DNA from: Bacteroidaceae bacterium | Lineage (GTDB): Bacteria; Bacteroidota; Bacteroidia; Bacteroidales; Bacteroidaceae | Direction: 5' to 3' | NCBI GenBank assembly: GCA_017503065.1 | Contig: JAFVTT010000003.1 | Coordinates: forward strand, 1-38,479 | DNA: 38,479 nt | In this document: one piece after another, positions 24,980-32,200 of the stretch | Numbering within the stretch: the first letter of the stretch is position 1 | Layout of the letters: every line of letters begins with the position of its first letter | Program-made: the position numbers and the translations under genes | The notes under the pieces: model-generated | The model's input: the letters and a program-made list of their open reading frames with translations, nothing else | The model's database searches: none | What the model was told of the DNA's origin: nothing

Positions 24980-25870
24980 ATGATACTTTATCCCAACTGC
25001 AAGATAAACCTTGGATTGAACATAGTTGCCAGACGAAGTGACGGCTATCACGATATAGAAACGGTATTCCTGCCGATTCCTTTGTCTGATTGCTTGGAAA
25101 TAACCCCGGCCCCTGAAGACTCATTTGTGATAGACGGCAGGGAACTGGATTGTTCTGCCCAGGACAATCTTGTTGTCCGCGTGCTGAACATGCTCCGTGC
25201 CGAGGAGAGGGACATACCGCCAGTTTCCATACGCCTGACAAAGAACATACCTTCAGGTGCAGGTCTTGGCGGAGGTAGCACGGATGCCGCTTTTATGATG
25301 AAGGGGCTGAACGAATTGTTCGACCTTGGACTTTCCGATGCCCAAATGGCCATACGGGTAGGACGGCTTGGCGCGGATTGCCCGGTTTTCATTGCCAACA
25401 AACCCGTTTATGCAGAGGGAAAGGGTGATGTTTTCACACCGCTCCCAGTTCCCTTGGTGGAGAAAAACTATTTCTCCCTGCCTCCCGTGGGCAGCATACT
25501 GCCCCCAACCATCCCTCTGTCTATCCCTGCCGTGTTGGATGGATATTGGTTGGTGTTGGTGAAGCCTAACGACTTCATTTCCACAAGGGAGGCTTATGCC
25601 GCTGTAACACCACGTCCTTCCAAGGTTTCGTTGAAGGACATCATTTCGCAACCTGTAAAGACCTGGCGCGGACAGATGGTAAACGACTTCGAGGCAAGCG
25701 TATTCCCCACGCACCCTGTGGTAAGTTCCATTTGCGACCAACTGTATATGCTCGGTGCATCCTATGCCGCCATGAGCGGAAGCGGCAGCACAGTATATGG
25801 CCTGTTCCGCCAGCAACCGGTACTTGGCGAAGTCTTCTCCGGTTGTTTCTTGTGGCAGTGCAAGTTATAA
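24980..25870 (+). CDS. ispE: 4-diphosphocytidyl-2-C-methyl-D-erythritol kinase
   Basis: This 296-residue GHMP kinase begins with CKINLGLNIVARRSDGYHDI (motif 1), has the ATP loop PSGAGLGGGSTDAAFMM, then LGADCPVFI, and ends with SGSGSTVYG (motif 3). It phosphorylates CDP-methylerythritol in the MEP pathway of isoprenoid precursors. It is slightly longer than the usual ~280 residues, with no disruption. It lies between the lipid kinase and the Nudix gene, with gaps of 15 and 20 bases, so one transcript is likely. Confidence 0.95.
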   Translation: MILYPNCKINLGLNIVARRSDGYHDIETVFLPIPLSDCLEITPAPEDSFVIDGRELDCSAQDNLVVRVLNMLRAEERDIPPVSIRLTKNIPSGAGLGGGSTDAAFMMKGLNELFDLGLSDAQMAIRVGRLGADCPVFIANKPVYAEGKGDVFTPLPVPLVEKNYFSLPPVGSILPPTIPLSIPAVLDGYWLVLVKPNDFISTREAYAAVTPRPSKVSLKDIISQPVKTWRGQMVNDFEASVFPTHPVVSSICDQLYMLGASYAAMSGSGSTVYGLFRQQPVLGEVFSGCFLWQCKL

Positions 25871-25890
25871 TTTTCAGATAGATATTTGGT

Positions 25891-26451
25891 ATGGAAAGAG
25901 AAGATAGGTGGAAGATTCTGGAGAGCACCTACATATCCCGCCGCCCATGGATGACGGCCCGTCTGGACAAGGTGCAACTTCCCGACGGTCGCATCAATCC
26001 CGAGTATTGGGTTCTGGAGTTTCCTGATTGGGTAAACGTAATAGCCATTACCAAGGACGCTGAAATGGTGATGGTACGCCAGTATCGTCATGCGTTAGGG
26101 ATTACGGAGTACGAACTTTGTGCCGGTGTGATGGAGGAGGGGGAGACACCCTTGCAGGCAGCCAAGCGTGAACTTATGGAAGAAACCGGTTTCGGAGGCG
26201 GTGAATGGATGGAATACATGACCATCTGTGCCAATCCCTCCAACCATACAAATCTGGCACGCACTTTCCTTGCAACAGGCGTGGAGCGCCTTGCAGAGCA
26301 GCATCTGGATGACACGGAGGAACTTACTTGCCATCTCCTTACTCAAGAAGAGGTCTTTGGCATGCTGCAGCGTGGAGAGATACTTCAGGCCCTTATGGCA
26401 GCTCCCCTTTGGAAGTATTATTATGAGAAGCAGACACTGAATCCGTTATAA
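25891..26451 (+). CDS. Nudix hydrolase, ADP-ribose-pyrophosphatase-like
   Basis: This encodes 186 residues. The Nudix box is exact, G79-x5-E85-x7-R93-E94-x3-E97-E98-x-G100. An upstream EYELCAGV strand and PDWVNVIAITKDAEMVMVRQYR form the fold typical of ADP-ribose/nucleoside-diphosphate-sugar pyrophosphatases. Substrate within the family is not certain. It sits 20 bases downstream of ispE and is followed by a 41-codon ORF. Confidence 0.88.
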   Translation: MEREDRWKILESTYISRRPWMTARLDKVQLPDGRINPEYWVLEFPDWVNVIAITKDAEMVMVRQYRHALGITEYELCAGVMEEGETPLQAAKRELMEETGFGGGEWMEYMTICANPSNHTNLARTFLATGVERLAEQHLDDTEELTCHLLTQEEVFGMLQRGEILQALMAAPLWKYYYEKQTLNPL

Positions 26452-26464
26452 TACATATATAGAT

Positions 26465-26590
26465 ATGGGACAATATTGGACACGAAAAGGAGACCAGGAG
26501 GACAAGGACGAGCGCACTGTATGTCCATGGACAGAGCATGTGGGGCATGGAGACAGGTTCATGCCCGACCCTAAATCGGATAAAGAATAA
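26465..26590 (+). CDS. Small hydrophilic protein of 41 residues, unknown
   Basis: The ATG at 26465 is 14 bases after the Nudix stop and the frame ends with TAA at 26590, 30 bases before the next gene. It begins MGQYWTRKGDQEDKDERTVC and is highly charged, with a single Cys, three Trp (two in the CPWTEH / QYWTRK patches) and no membrane segment. The tight placement in a co-directional series and the coding-like codon use make it plausible. I recognise no family. Confidence 0.4.
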   Translation: MGQYWTRKGDQEDKDERTVCPWTEHVGHGDRFMPDPKSDKE

Positions 26591-26619
26591 CTATATATTA
26601 CAGAAGGGGAGGATATGCT

Positions 26620-27720
26620 ATGCGTTTTCAACTTCCGTCTGTATTGACCATTAACGGTTCGGATGCCGTAGGCGAGGCAGGCCTTGGTGTTGATGTCCAT
26701 ACTATTTCCGCAATGGGAGGCCGTTCCCTGGTGGCAATGACATCGCTTGCCCTCAGGACAGGAAGAGAGGACGTAGTATTTCACGACCTCCAGCCGCACT
26801 TGGTAGCCGACCAGATAGAAGCGGCTTTATTTGACAGTAAGCCCAAGGCAGTGAAGGTTGGTCTGGTACGCCTGCCTGAAACCATGTTGCTCGTATCCCG
26901 ATTGATTGCCGGCCTGCCTCACAGGGTGATGGCACCCTCAATCATGACTTCCGAAGGTAAACAGCTTCTTTCTACAGAGGAGGTGTCTGCATGGATGAAA
27001 CACCTTCTGCCCTTATCAAACCTTTTGATTCTCAGGGTCCGCGAAGCGGAGATAATGCTTGGTCGGACTATTTCCTCGGACGAACAGATGTTGCAGGCGG
27101 CCATGGAACTGCATGCCCTTGGTGCAGGTGCTGTGTTGTTGCGTGGCGGTCATGTCATAGACAATTATCTGACCGCCCTTTTGTATGATGGTGAAAAGCA
27201 TAGTTTCTTTACTTCGCGCAACACCTCGGGATGGCAACGCCATGGTGTGTCGGGTGCCATGACATCGGCAATAGCCGTACGTTATGCCATGGGAGATTCC
27301 ACGGAGCAGGCGGTGGCAAATGCACATTCCTATGTACATTCTCGTATAGTATATGCTGTTTCGCCTTCAAAGGGGACATATACCATGCGCCCGGCCGACA
27401 TATACAACAACTTCCTTTCGCTATTGGCTGCCCATTACACCAAGGCGCACGATGTTGTTTACTATGCCTCCATGCTCTGCGTCTCTCCAAGATACTTGCA
27501 ATACATTACTGATAAGGTCGTAGGGCGTTCGCCCAAGCAAATCATATCGGATTACCTGATGCAGGAATCACGCTCTATGCTCATGTGCACGCGTTTCACC
27601 ATTCAGGAAATAGCCATCCGCCTTGGCTTTTCCTCACAGGCACAGTTTGCGCGTTTCTTTACCAGAGAGCAGGGTACAGCACCGCAGGCATACAGGCATA
27701 GTTTATCCGTTTCGGAATAA
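26620..27720 (+). CDS. ThiD/PdxK-like kinase domain fused to AraC DNA-binding domain
   Basis: This is a 366-residue two-domain protein. Residues 1 to about 255 align with the ribokinase-fold HMP-P/pyridoxine kinases: LTINGSDAVGEAGLGVD (normally GSDSSGGAGI-x-AD), SLALRTG, KVGLV, LGAGAVLLRGGH, and HGVSGAMTSAIAV at 208-220. In ThiD that last motif is HGTGCTLS with the catalytic Cys; here it is Gly (G212) and the anion-hole Gly is Ser (S211). Residues from about 268 to 366 are an AraC helix-turn-helix pair (MLCVSPRYLQYITDKVVG ... FTIQEIAIRLGFSSQAQFAR). A catalytically dead kinase acting as ligand sensor is inferred. It is 117 bases upstream of pdxS, pointing to vitamin B6 control. Confidence 0.88.
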   Translation: MRFQLPSVLTINGSDAVGEAGLGVDVHTISAMGGRSLVAMTSLALRTGREDVVFHDLQPHLVADQIEAALFDSKPKAVKVGLVRLPETMLLVSRLIAGLPHRVMAPSIMTSEGKQLLSTEEVSAWMKHLLPLSNLLILRVREAEIMLGRTISSDEQMLQAAMELHALGAGAVLLRGGHVIDNYLTALLYDGEKHSFFTSRNTSGWQRHGVSGAMTSAIAVRYAMGDSTEQAVANAHSYVHSRIVYAVSPSKGTYTMRPADIYNNFLSLLAAHYTKAHDVVYYASMLCVSPRYLQYITDKVVGRSPKQIISDYLMQESRSMLMCTRFTIQEIAIRLGFSSQAQFARFFTREQGTAPQAYRHSLSVSE

Positions 27721-27768
27721 GATTTTGCGTTACGGGAACAAAATACCCTCTTTCTTCTTTATTCTCCA

Positions 27769-27776
27769 TATTTTTG
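27769..27776 (+). promoter_or_regulatory. -7 box candidate for pdxS (TATTTTTG)
   Basis: TATTTTTG fits TAnnTTTG and lies 61 bases before the pdxS ATG. It overlaps the first of two TGCCGGCA palindromes by two bases, so an activator or repressor could act directly on it. Confidence 0.5.
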
Positions 27777-27798
27777 CCGGCAGAAAAGAATGCCGGCA
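27775..27798 (+). promoter_or_regulatory. Twin TGCCGGCA palindromes, candidate operator
   Basis: TGCCGGCA, a perfect 8-bp palindrome, occurs at 27775-27782 and again at 27791-27798, start-to-start spacing 16 bases. The pair covers the -7 box edge and the likely transcription start of pdxS. It can also fold as an 8-bp hairpin with an 8-base loop in the leader. Confidence 0.5.
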
Positions 27799-27837
27799 TA
27801 AACATTAATCGTATCAACAAGGTTAACAAGCAGAATT

Positions 27838-28707
27838 ATGGAAGAGAAGAAGTTTGACCGCAACCTTGCAGAAAGACTCAAGGGCGGTGTAATCATGGAT
27901 GTAACCTCACCGGAACAGGCCCGTATTGCCGAGGCGGCCGGTGCTGTGGCTGTTATGGCTCTTGAACGTGTGCCTGCCGACATCCGTGCTGCTGGTGGCG
28001 TATCCCGTATGAGCGACCCGAAGGTAATAAAGGCAATACAGAATGCTGTCAGCATCCCTGTGATGGCCAAGTGCCGCATAGGTCATTTCGTGGAGGCACA
28101 GATATTGCAAGCATTGGGCATAGATTACATAGATGAGAGCGAGGTCCTGTCACCGGCCGATGACGTCTACCATGTGGACAAGCGCCAGTTCCGTGTTCCC
28201 TTTGTATGCGGAGCGCGTGACCTCGGCGAAGCATTGCGACGCATCAATGAAGGTGCTATGATGATTCGTACAAAGGGAGAGGCCGGAACGGGCGATGTGG
28301 TGCAGGCCGTCCGTCACATGCGTGCCATGCAAAGTGAGATACGTCGTATCGTATCCCTCAATGCTGATGAACTCTACGAGGCCGCCAAAGGCCTGTGTGT
28401 CCCCTACGAACTTGTGTTGTATGTCCACGACAATGGCCATTTGCCAGTTCCAAACTTTTCTGCAGGTGGTGTGGCCACTCCGGCCGATGCTGCCCTGATG
28501 AGACAGTTGGGTGCAGAAGGTGTTTTCGTGGGTAGCGGTATATTCAAGAGCGGGAATCCGGCAAAGCGTGCCAATGCCATTGTGCAGGCCGTTGCCAACT
28601 ACAACAACCCCGGCATCATTGCAGAACTGAGCGAGGACCTTGGCGAAGCCATGGTGGGCATCAACGAGAGTGAAATCAGGATATTGATGGCAGAGCGCGG
28701 ACAGTAA
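27838..28707 (+). CDS. pdxS: Pyridoxal 5'-phosphate synthase lyase subunit
   Basis: This 289-residue TIM-barrel protein is unmistakable Pdx[21 protein letters not shown] (D21), [26 protein letters not shown] with Schiff-base lysine K78, [22 protein letters not shown], and [27 protein letters not shown]. It makes pyridoxal 5'-phosphate from ribose 5-phosphate, glyceraldehyde 3-phosphate and ammonia. The glutaminase partner PdxT is not adjacent and not in the window. A -7 box and twin palindromes precede it, next to a ThiD-AraC fusion that may regulate it. Confidence 0.97.
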   Translation: MEEKKFDRNLAERLKGGVIMDVTSPEQARIAEAAGAVAVMALERVPADIRAAGGVSRMSDPKVIKAIQNAVSIPVMAKCRIGHFVEAQILQALGIDYIDESEVLSPADDVYHVDKRQFRVPFVCGARDLGEALRRINEGAMMIRTKGEAGTGDVVQAVRHMRAMQSEIRRIVSLNADELYEAAKGLCVPYELVLYVHDNGHLPVPNFSAGGVATPADAALMRQLGAEGVFVGSGIFKSGNPAKRANAIVQAVANYNNPGIIAELSEDLGEAMVGINESEIRILMAERGQ

Positions 28708-28758
28708 CCGGTCGCCTGCCCGGCTTGAAGTGCCCAGTTGTCTTTTGTTGGCAGGATG

Positions 28759-29463
28759 TCAGGCTAATTGTGCGAACAGGGAGGCCGTTATCACGGTGAG
28801 CACACCGCTGGTGACGATGGCCAGCGAACTCATGGCGCCCTCTGTCTGCCCCATCTCCATTGCCTTGGCGGTACCTATTACGTGCGAGGCCGAACCGATA
28901 GCGATTCCCTTGGCTATCGGTTCCTTTACTTTGATGAGTCTCAGGAACTTCTCGGCAAAGATGTTTCCTGTTATACCGGTGATCACAATGACTAATATTG
29001 TCACTGGTACATTCCCTCCCAGTTCCTCGGATACCCCCATGCCGATGGCTGTGGTTATGGACTTGGGCAAAAGTGTGACGTATGCCTGATGGTCCATGCC
29101 CAGAAGCAATACCATTCCCAATATGCTTGTCATGCTGCCCAGTACTCCGGCGGTGATGCCAGTGGCCACGGCATGATAGTTTCGCTTCAGATGTTCTATC
29201 TGTTCATAAAGCGGCACGGCCAGGCACACCGTGGCGGGGGTGAGCAGATAACTGATTACGTCCGCCCCCTTGGCATAACTCTCGTACGATGTGCCTGTGG
29301 CACACAGAAAACCTATGGACAGGACTATGGAAACCAACAACGGATTCATCAGTGTCCATCCGCTCACTTTCTTCAGCCATATGCCTATGCAGTATGTTCC
29401 CAGGGTGAGCATTACGCCCATATATACGGACTCTGCCAGAAAATCATGCATTGTCTTTTCCAT
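28759..29463 (-). CDS. LrgB-family membrane protein
   Basis: This encodes 234 residues; a second ATG four codons later (29451) is possible. It has about six to seven membrane helices and family segments PATVCLAVPLYEQIEHLKRN, LLPKSITTAIGMGVSEELGG and IGSASHVIGTAKAMEMG, all typical of LrgB/CidB. The family works with LrgA/CidA in control of murein hydrolase export or in metabolite transport. Its start overlaps the end of the LrgA-like gene by 20 bases, a common lrgAB arrangement. Confidence 0.9.
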   Translation of the reverse strand: MEKTMHDFLAESVYMGVMLTLGTYCIGIWLKKVSGWTLMNPLLVSIVLSIGFLCATGTSYESYAKGADVISYLLTPATVCLAVPLYEQIEHLKRNYHAVATGITAGVLGSMTSILGMVLLLGMDHQAYVTLLPKSITTAIGMGVSEELGGNVPVTILVIVITGITGNIFAEKFLRLIKVKEPIAKGIAIGSASHVIGTAKAMEMGQTEGAMSSLAIVTSGVLTVITASLFAQLA

Positions 29464-29836
29464 TCCCGCTTTCCTCCTGTATTCTTCTATTCTTCTGCCA
29501 GAGTATAATCCTCTGCGTTGTCCATCCTGCTATGGCCATTACCGCAAAGGTACTTGCAAAAGTGATGGCCAGATACTCCGGCCAGTTGTCTTTGATGTTC
29601 TCCCACGAACTTATCAGTCCCACGGCAGGGGGCACGAACATCACCGGCATGGAAATTATCAGCGTTGTGCTAACCTCCCGTATCTGCTTTACCTTAACCC
29701 ATTTGAGTTCTAGCGCTATGAACAGCAGGACAATGCCGTAGATGCTTGCCGGGATAGGGAAGGGCAGTAGTCTGCGCATCAGTTCCCCTGCAAAAGAGAA
29801 GCATATTATTATAAATAGTTGTATCACGTATCTCAT
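29444..29836 (-). CDS. CidA/LrgA-family membrane protein
   Basis: This encodes 130 residues with four predicted membrane helices. FPIPASIYGIVLLFIAL and LISMPVMFVPPAVGLISSW are the conserved CidA/LrgA segments (normally PGSxxGMxLLF and FFVPAGVGI). It would act with the LrgB-like product. Bacteroidetes members are often linked to glycolate/pyruvate-type transport or autolysis rather than proven holin action, so only family membership is claimed. Confidence 0.88.
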   Translation of the reverse strand: MRYVIQLFIIICFSFAGELMRRLLPFPIPASIYGIVLLFIALELKWVKVKQIREVSTTLIISMPVMFVPPAVGLISSWENIKDNWPEYLAITFASTFAVMAIAGWTTQRIILWQKNRRIQEESGNGKDNA

Positions 29837-29917
29837 GACTGTTCCTCCTATATATAATATATATAATGTATTTGGGTATCGGTTTACTTAAAAAGTGTTT
29901 AGAGTTCAAAATTGATG

Positions 29918-29925
29918 CAAAATTA
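29918..29925 (-). promoter_or_regulatory. -7 box candidate for the lrgAB-like pair (TAATTTTG)
   Basis: TAATTTTG on the minus strand lies 82 bases upstream of the LrgA-like start; the leader is long. Confidence 0.35.
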
Positions 29926-29947
29926 CAAATATTTTCCAAGATAATAC

Positions 29948-29978
29948 TTGCAAGTGATTAGAAATTGCCATACCTTTG
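29948..29978 (+). promoter_or_regulatory. Full Bacteroidota promoter for rubrerythrin (TTG-N20-TACCTTTG)
   Basis: TTG at 29948-29950 and TACCTTTG at 29971-29978 are separated by 20 bases, matching the -33/-7 consensus of the phylum's main sigma factor. It is the best-formed promoter in the window, with about 60 bases of leader before the rubrerythrin ATG. Confidence 0.75.
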
Positions 29979-30042
29979 TAATGACTACAAAAGATAAGTC
30001 ATCAAAAGAGCAACTAATATTAACCTATAAAACCATAAGATT

Positions 30043-30579
30043 ATGTCAAAGTACAAAGGAACACAGACCGAGAAGAACCTGATGGAAGCATTCGCTGGCG
30101 AGTCACAGGCAAGAAACAAGTACACCTACTTCGCTTCTAAGGCAAAGAAGGAGGGCTTCGAGCAGATCGCAGAGATTTTCCAGAAGACTGCTGATAACGA
30201 GAAGGAGCATGCAAAACTCTGGTTCAAGGAACTGGAAGGCATCGGTGATACCGCACAGAACCTGCTGGCTGCTGCCGAGGGTGAGAACTACGAGTGGACA
30301 GACATGTACGACGGTTTTGCCAAGACCGCCGAGGAGGAAGGTTTCAAGGCTCTTGCCATGAAGTTCCGTCTGGTTGCCGCCATCGAGAAGCGTCATGAAG
30401 AGCGCTACCGTGCACTGCTCAAGAACGTTGAGATGCAGGAAGTGTTTGCAAAGAGCGACGTTAAGGTTTGGGAATGCCGCAACTGTGGCCACATCGTAGT
30501 AGGCGAGAAGGCTCCAGAGATTTGCCCCACCTGTGCACATCCCCAGGCTTACTTCGAGATTCACATTGACAACTACTAA
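30043..30579 (+). CDS. rbr: Rubrerythrin
   Basis: This encodes 178 residues. The N-terminal ferritin-like di-iron domain has E20 (AFAGESQAR), E53-x-x-H56 (NEKEH) and E115-x-x-H118 (EKRH). The C-terminal rubredoxin-like domain has C145-x2-C148 and C161-x2-C164. It reduces hydrogen peroxide in the cytoplasm of anaerobes using electrons from rubredoxin, which is encoded directly downstream. It has a strong promoter and a small hairpin at the 3' end. Codon use is highly biased, as expected of an abundant protein. Confidence 0.97.
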   Translation: MSKYKGTQTEKNLMEAFAGESQARNKYTYFASKAKKEGFEQIAEIFQKTADNEKEHAKLWFKELEGIGDTAQNLLAAAEGENYEWTDMYDGFAKTAEEEGFKALAMKFRLVAAIEKRHEERYRALLKNVEMQEVFAKSDVKVWECRNCGHIVVGEKAPEICPTCAHPQAYFEIHIDNY

Positions 30580-30592
30580 TCTTCAAGACTTA

Positions 30593-30611
30593 CGGCAGCT
30601 TCGTGCTGCCG
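30593..30611 (+). terminator. Hairpin between rubrerythrin and rubredoxin genes
   Basis: cggcagc (30593-30599) pairs with gctgccg (30605-30611) around a ttcgt loop, followed by aagtttt. The T-run is short, so partial termination or mRNA stabilisation is likely, with some read-through to rubredoxin. Confidence 0.55.
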
Positions 30612-30658
30612 AAGTTTTATGACAACATTCTAATTACAAACCATTAAACAAGATAACT

Positions 30659-30820
30659 ATGAAGAAATATATTTGTGACGTATGCGGTTGGGAGTATGAT
30701 CCCGAAGTTGGAGTACCCGAGCAGAACATTGCCCCCGGCACAGCATTTGAGGACCTTCCAGAGGATTTCTTCTGCCCTCTGTGCGACGTAGGTGCAGACC
30801 AGTTCTCACCCCTTGACTGA
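30659..30820 (+). CDS. Rubredoxin
   Basis: The protein has 53 residues starting MKKYICDVCGWEYDPEVG. The two CxxC(G) iron-binding knuckles are at C6/C9 and C39/C42 (FFCPLCDVG), and the acidic, aromatic core (W11, Y13, F30, F49) matches the family. It carries electrons to rubrerythrin for peroxide reduction. It is 79 bases after rubrerythrin on the same strand and followed by a strong terminator, so the pair forms one oxidative-stress unit. Confidence 0.95.
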   Translation: MKKYICDVCGWEYDPEVGVPEQNIAPGTAFEDLPEDFFCPLCDVGADQFSPLD

Positions 30821-30859
30821 TTAGAAGCAAGAGACTATAGTCTTGCACATCAATAAACG

Positions 30860-30893
30860 ACAAAGGCCCTGCATCCAGGACCTTTGTTGTTGT
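30860..30893 (+). terminator. Intrinsic terminator after rubredoxin
   Basis: acaaaggccctg (30860-30871) pairs with caggacctttgt (30876-30887) with one mismatch around a catc loop. A T-rich stretch follows. Confidence 0.8.
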
Positions 30894-30957
30894 ATTATAT
30901 GTGCGCAAAACGGTCTCTGTTTTGCCTAACTTAATATAATTAGTGTTTGATGTGATG

Positions 30958-31425
30958 TTATGCTCTGATTGTTTCCTCAAACATCAGATAGTGGCTTTCC
31001 TGCATGCCAAGCCGGCAGTAGGCCTGTTGGGCGGAAAAGTTGGTCTTGTCGGCATACAGGCGTATTTGCGCGACGCCGTTTTCCTTGGCCATCTCTTTCA
31101 ATGTGGCATACATGGCTTTGTACACGCCTTTCTTCCTGTATTCCGGCATCACGTAGACACTCTGTATCCACCAATACCACAGGTTGTTCCAGTCGCTCCA
31201 TTCGCGTGTCAGCATCAGGCTTCCTATGGCCTTGCCTTCTGCACGGGCAACAAGGTATATGCCTTTTGACTCGTCGTTAATGGCGGCGGTCACTCCCTTG
31301 GTCAGTTTATCATTGTCGAGTGTCGTGCCTTCCGATTCCATAGCCATGTCTGCCTGGAACCTGACTATGCTTTCTATGTCGTCTGCTTCTCCACGAGTAA
31401 TTACAAGGTTCATCTTTTCCGTCAT
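30958..31425 (-). CDS. GNAT-family N-acetyltransferase
   Basis: This encodes 155 residues; an ATG four codons in (31413) is also possible. The GNAT fold is shown by the acetyl-CoA-binding segment VYVMPEYRKKGVYKAMYATL (V-x-P-x-x-R-x-x-G variant) and the later ADKTNFSAQQAYCRLGMQES, the usual 'N-x-x-A-x-x-x-Y-x-x-x-G' tail. Substrate unknown. It is a single gene convergent with rubredoxin. Confidence 0.87.
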   Translation of the reverse strand: MTEKMNLVITRGEADDIESIVRFQADMAMESEGTTLDNDKLTKGVTAAINDESKGIYLVARAEGKAIGSLMLTREWSDWNNLWYWWIQSVYVMPEYRKKGVYKAMYATLKEMAKENGVAQIRLYADKTNFSAQQAYCRLGMQESHYLMFEETIRA

Positions 31426-31591
31426 CAGTTAATCAGTTTTTATCTTTTTCGGTTCCACAGCGTCACAGAATCCGGCGCAGATGGTCAAGGATGCGCTTTC
31501 TGGATTGCTTGGGTGTGGCCGTAGGACTCTTCCCATATGCCGTATCTGTACGTTGTGTCCATGCTTGTAGATGATGGCTTTCTGGAAGGCG

Positions 31592-32146
31592 TTAATCCAC
31601 TAAGTTTGCAATGAGTATAGCGAGAAACATAATAATGGCATAAAAGCATACCATTATAATCATTATATATGGTTTGAGCGTTTCCCATTGTTCGTCAATG
31701 AAATCCCGTTCCGCATGTCCAATGTCCGTGTTCTGTTGTGATAAACCTCCGTGGTTGTTATCGTAGACAGGAGGTTGGTCGTATGTGAAAAAATCGTTGG
31801 ATATGTATGTTGCGTAATTGTCTTTGCCTACACTTTCCGTAAATTCCTGAATTAAGATGCATGTGTTAGAGTCGCTGTAAGATGCCTTGACGAATGCCCA
31901 GTCATATATTGATGTTTCGGTATCGTAGTCCTGGTAGGACGGCGAGGGTGAAAAGATGTTGACAGGTGTCTTCTCTGGCTGGGACTTTTCTTCCGATACC
32001 GCACTCGGTTTGGCCTCTGGTTGAACATCCGTAGCAGTACTTACACTTGTGAGCATGCGGTTCAGCAAGTTCCCCAAAATGGATTTGCTATTCTGCTTTC
32101 TGTAATTGTTTTCTTGTTTGTTGTAATTGCCTTCGGAGCGTTTCAT
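31592..32146 (-). CDS. Unknown protein with C-terminal membrane anchor
   Basis: This encodes 184 residues. The first ~75 residues are polar and Lys/Asn/Ser/Pro-rich and likely disordered. The middle has aromatic-acidic stretches (YDWAFVKASYSD, YISNDFFTYDQPPVYDN). The last ~25 residues form one membrane helix (IMIIMVCFYAIIMFLAILIA). No signal peptide is seen, so it is a tail-anchored-like topology. It lies 54 bases downstream of the CBS-domain gene on the same strand, perhaps in the same transcript. No family recognised. Confidence 0.65.
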   Translation of the reverse strand: MKRSEGNYNKQENNYRKQNSKSILGNLLNRMLTSVSTATDVQPEAKPSAVSEEKSQPEKTPVNIFSPSPSYQDYDTETSIYDWAFVKASYSDSNTCILIQEFTESVGKDNYATYISNDFFTYDQPPVYDNNHGGLSQQNTDIGHAERDFIDEQWETLKPYIMIIMVCFYAIIMFLAILIANLVD

Positions 32147-32200
32147 GATGGGGTAGGTTGGGACTTGTGGGCCTATTTGGATTTAAGGTTATAGGTAGGT

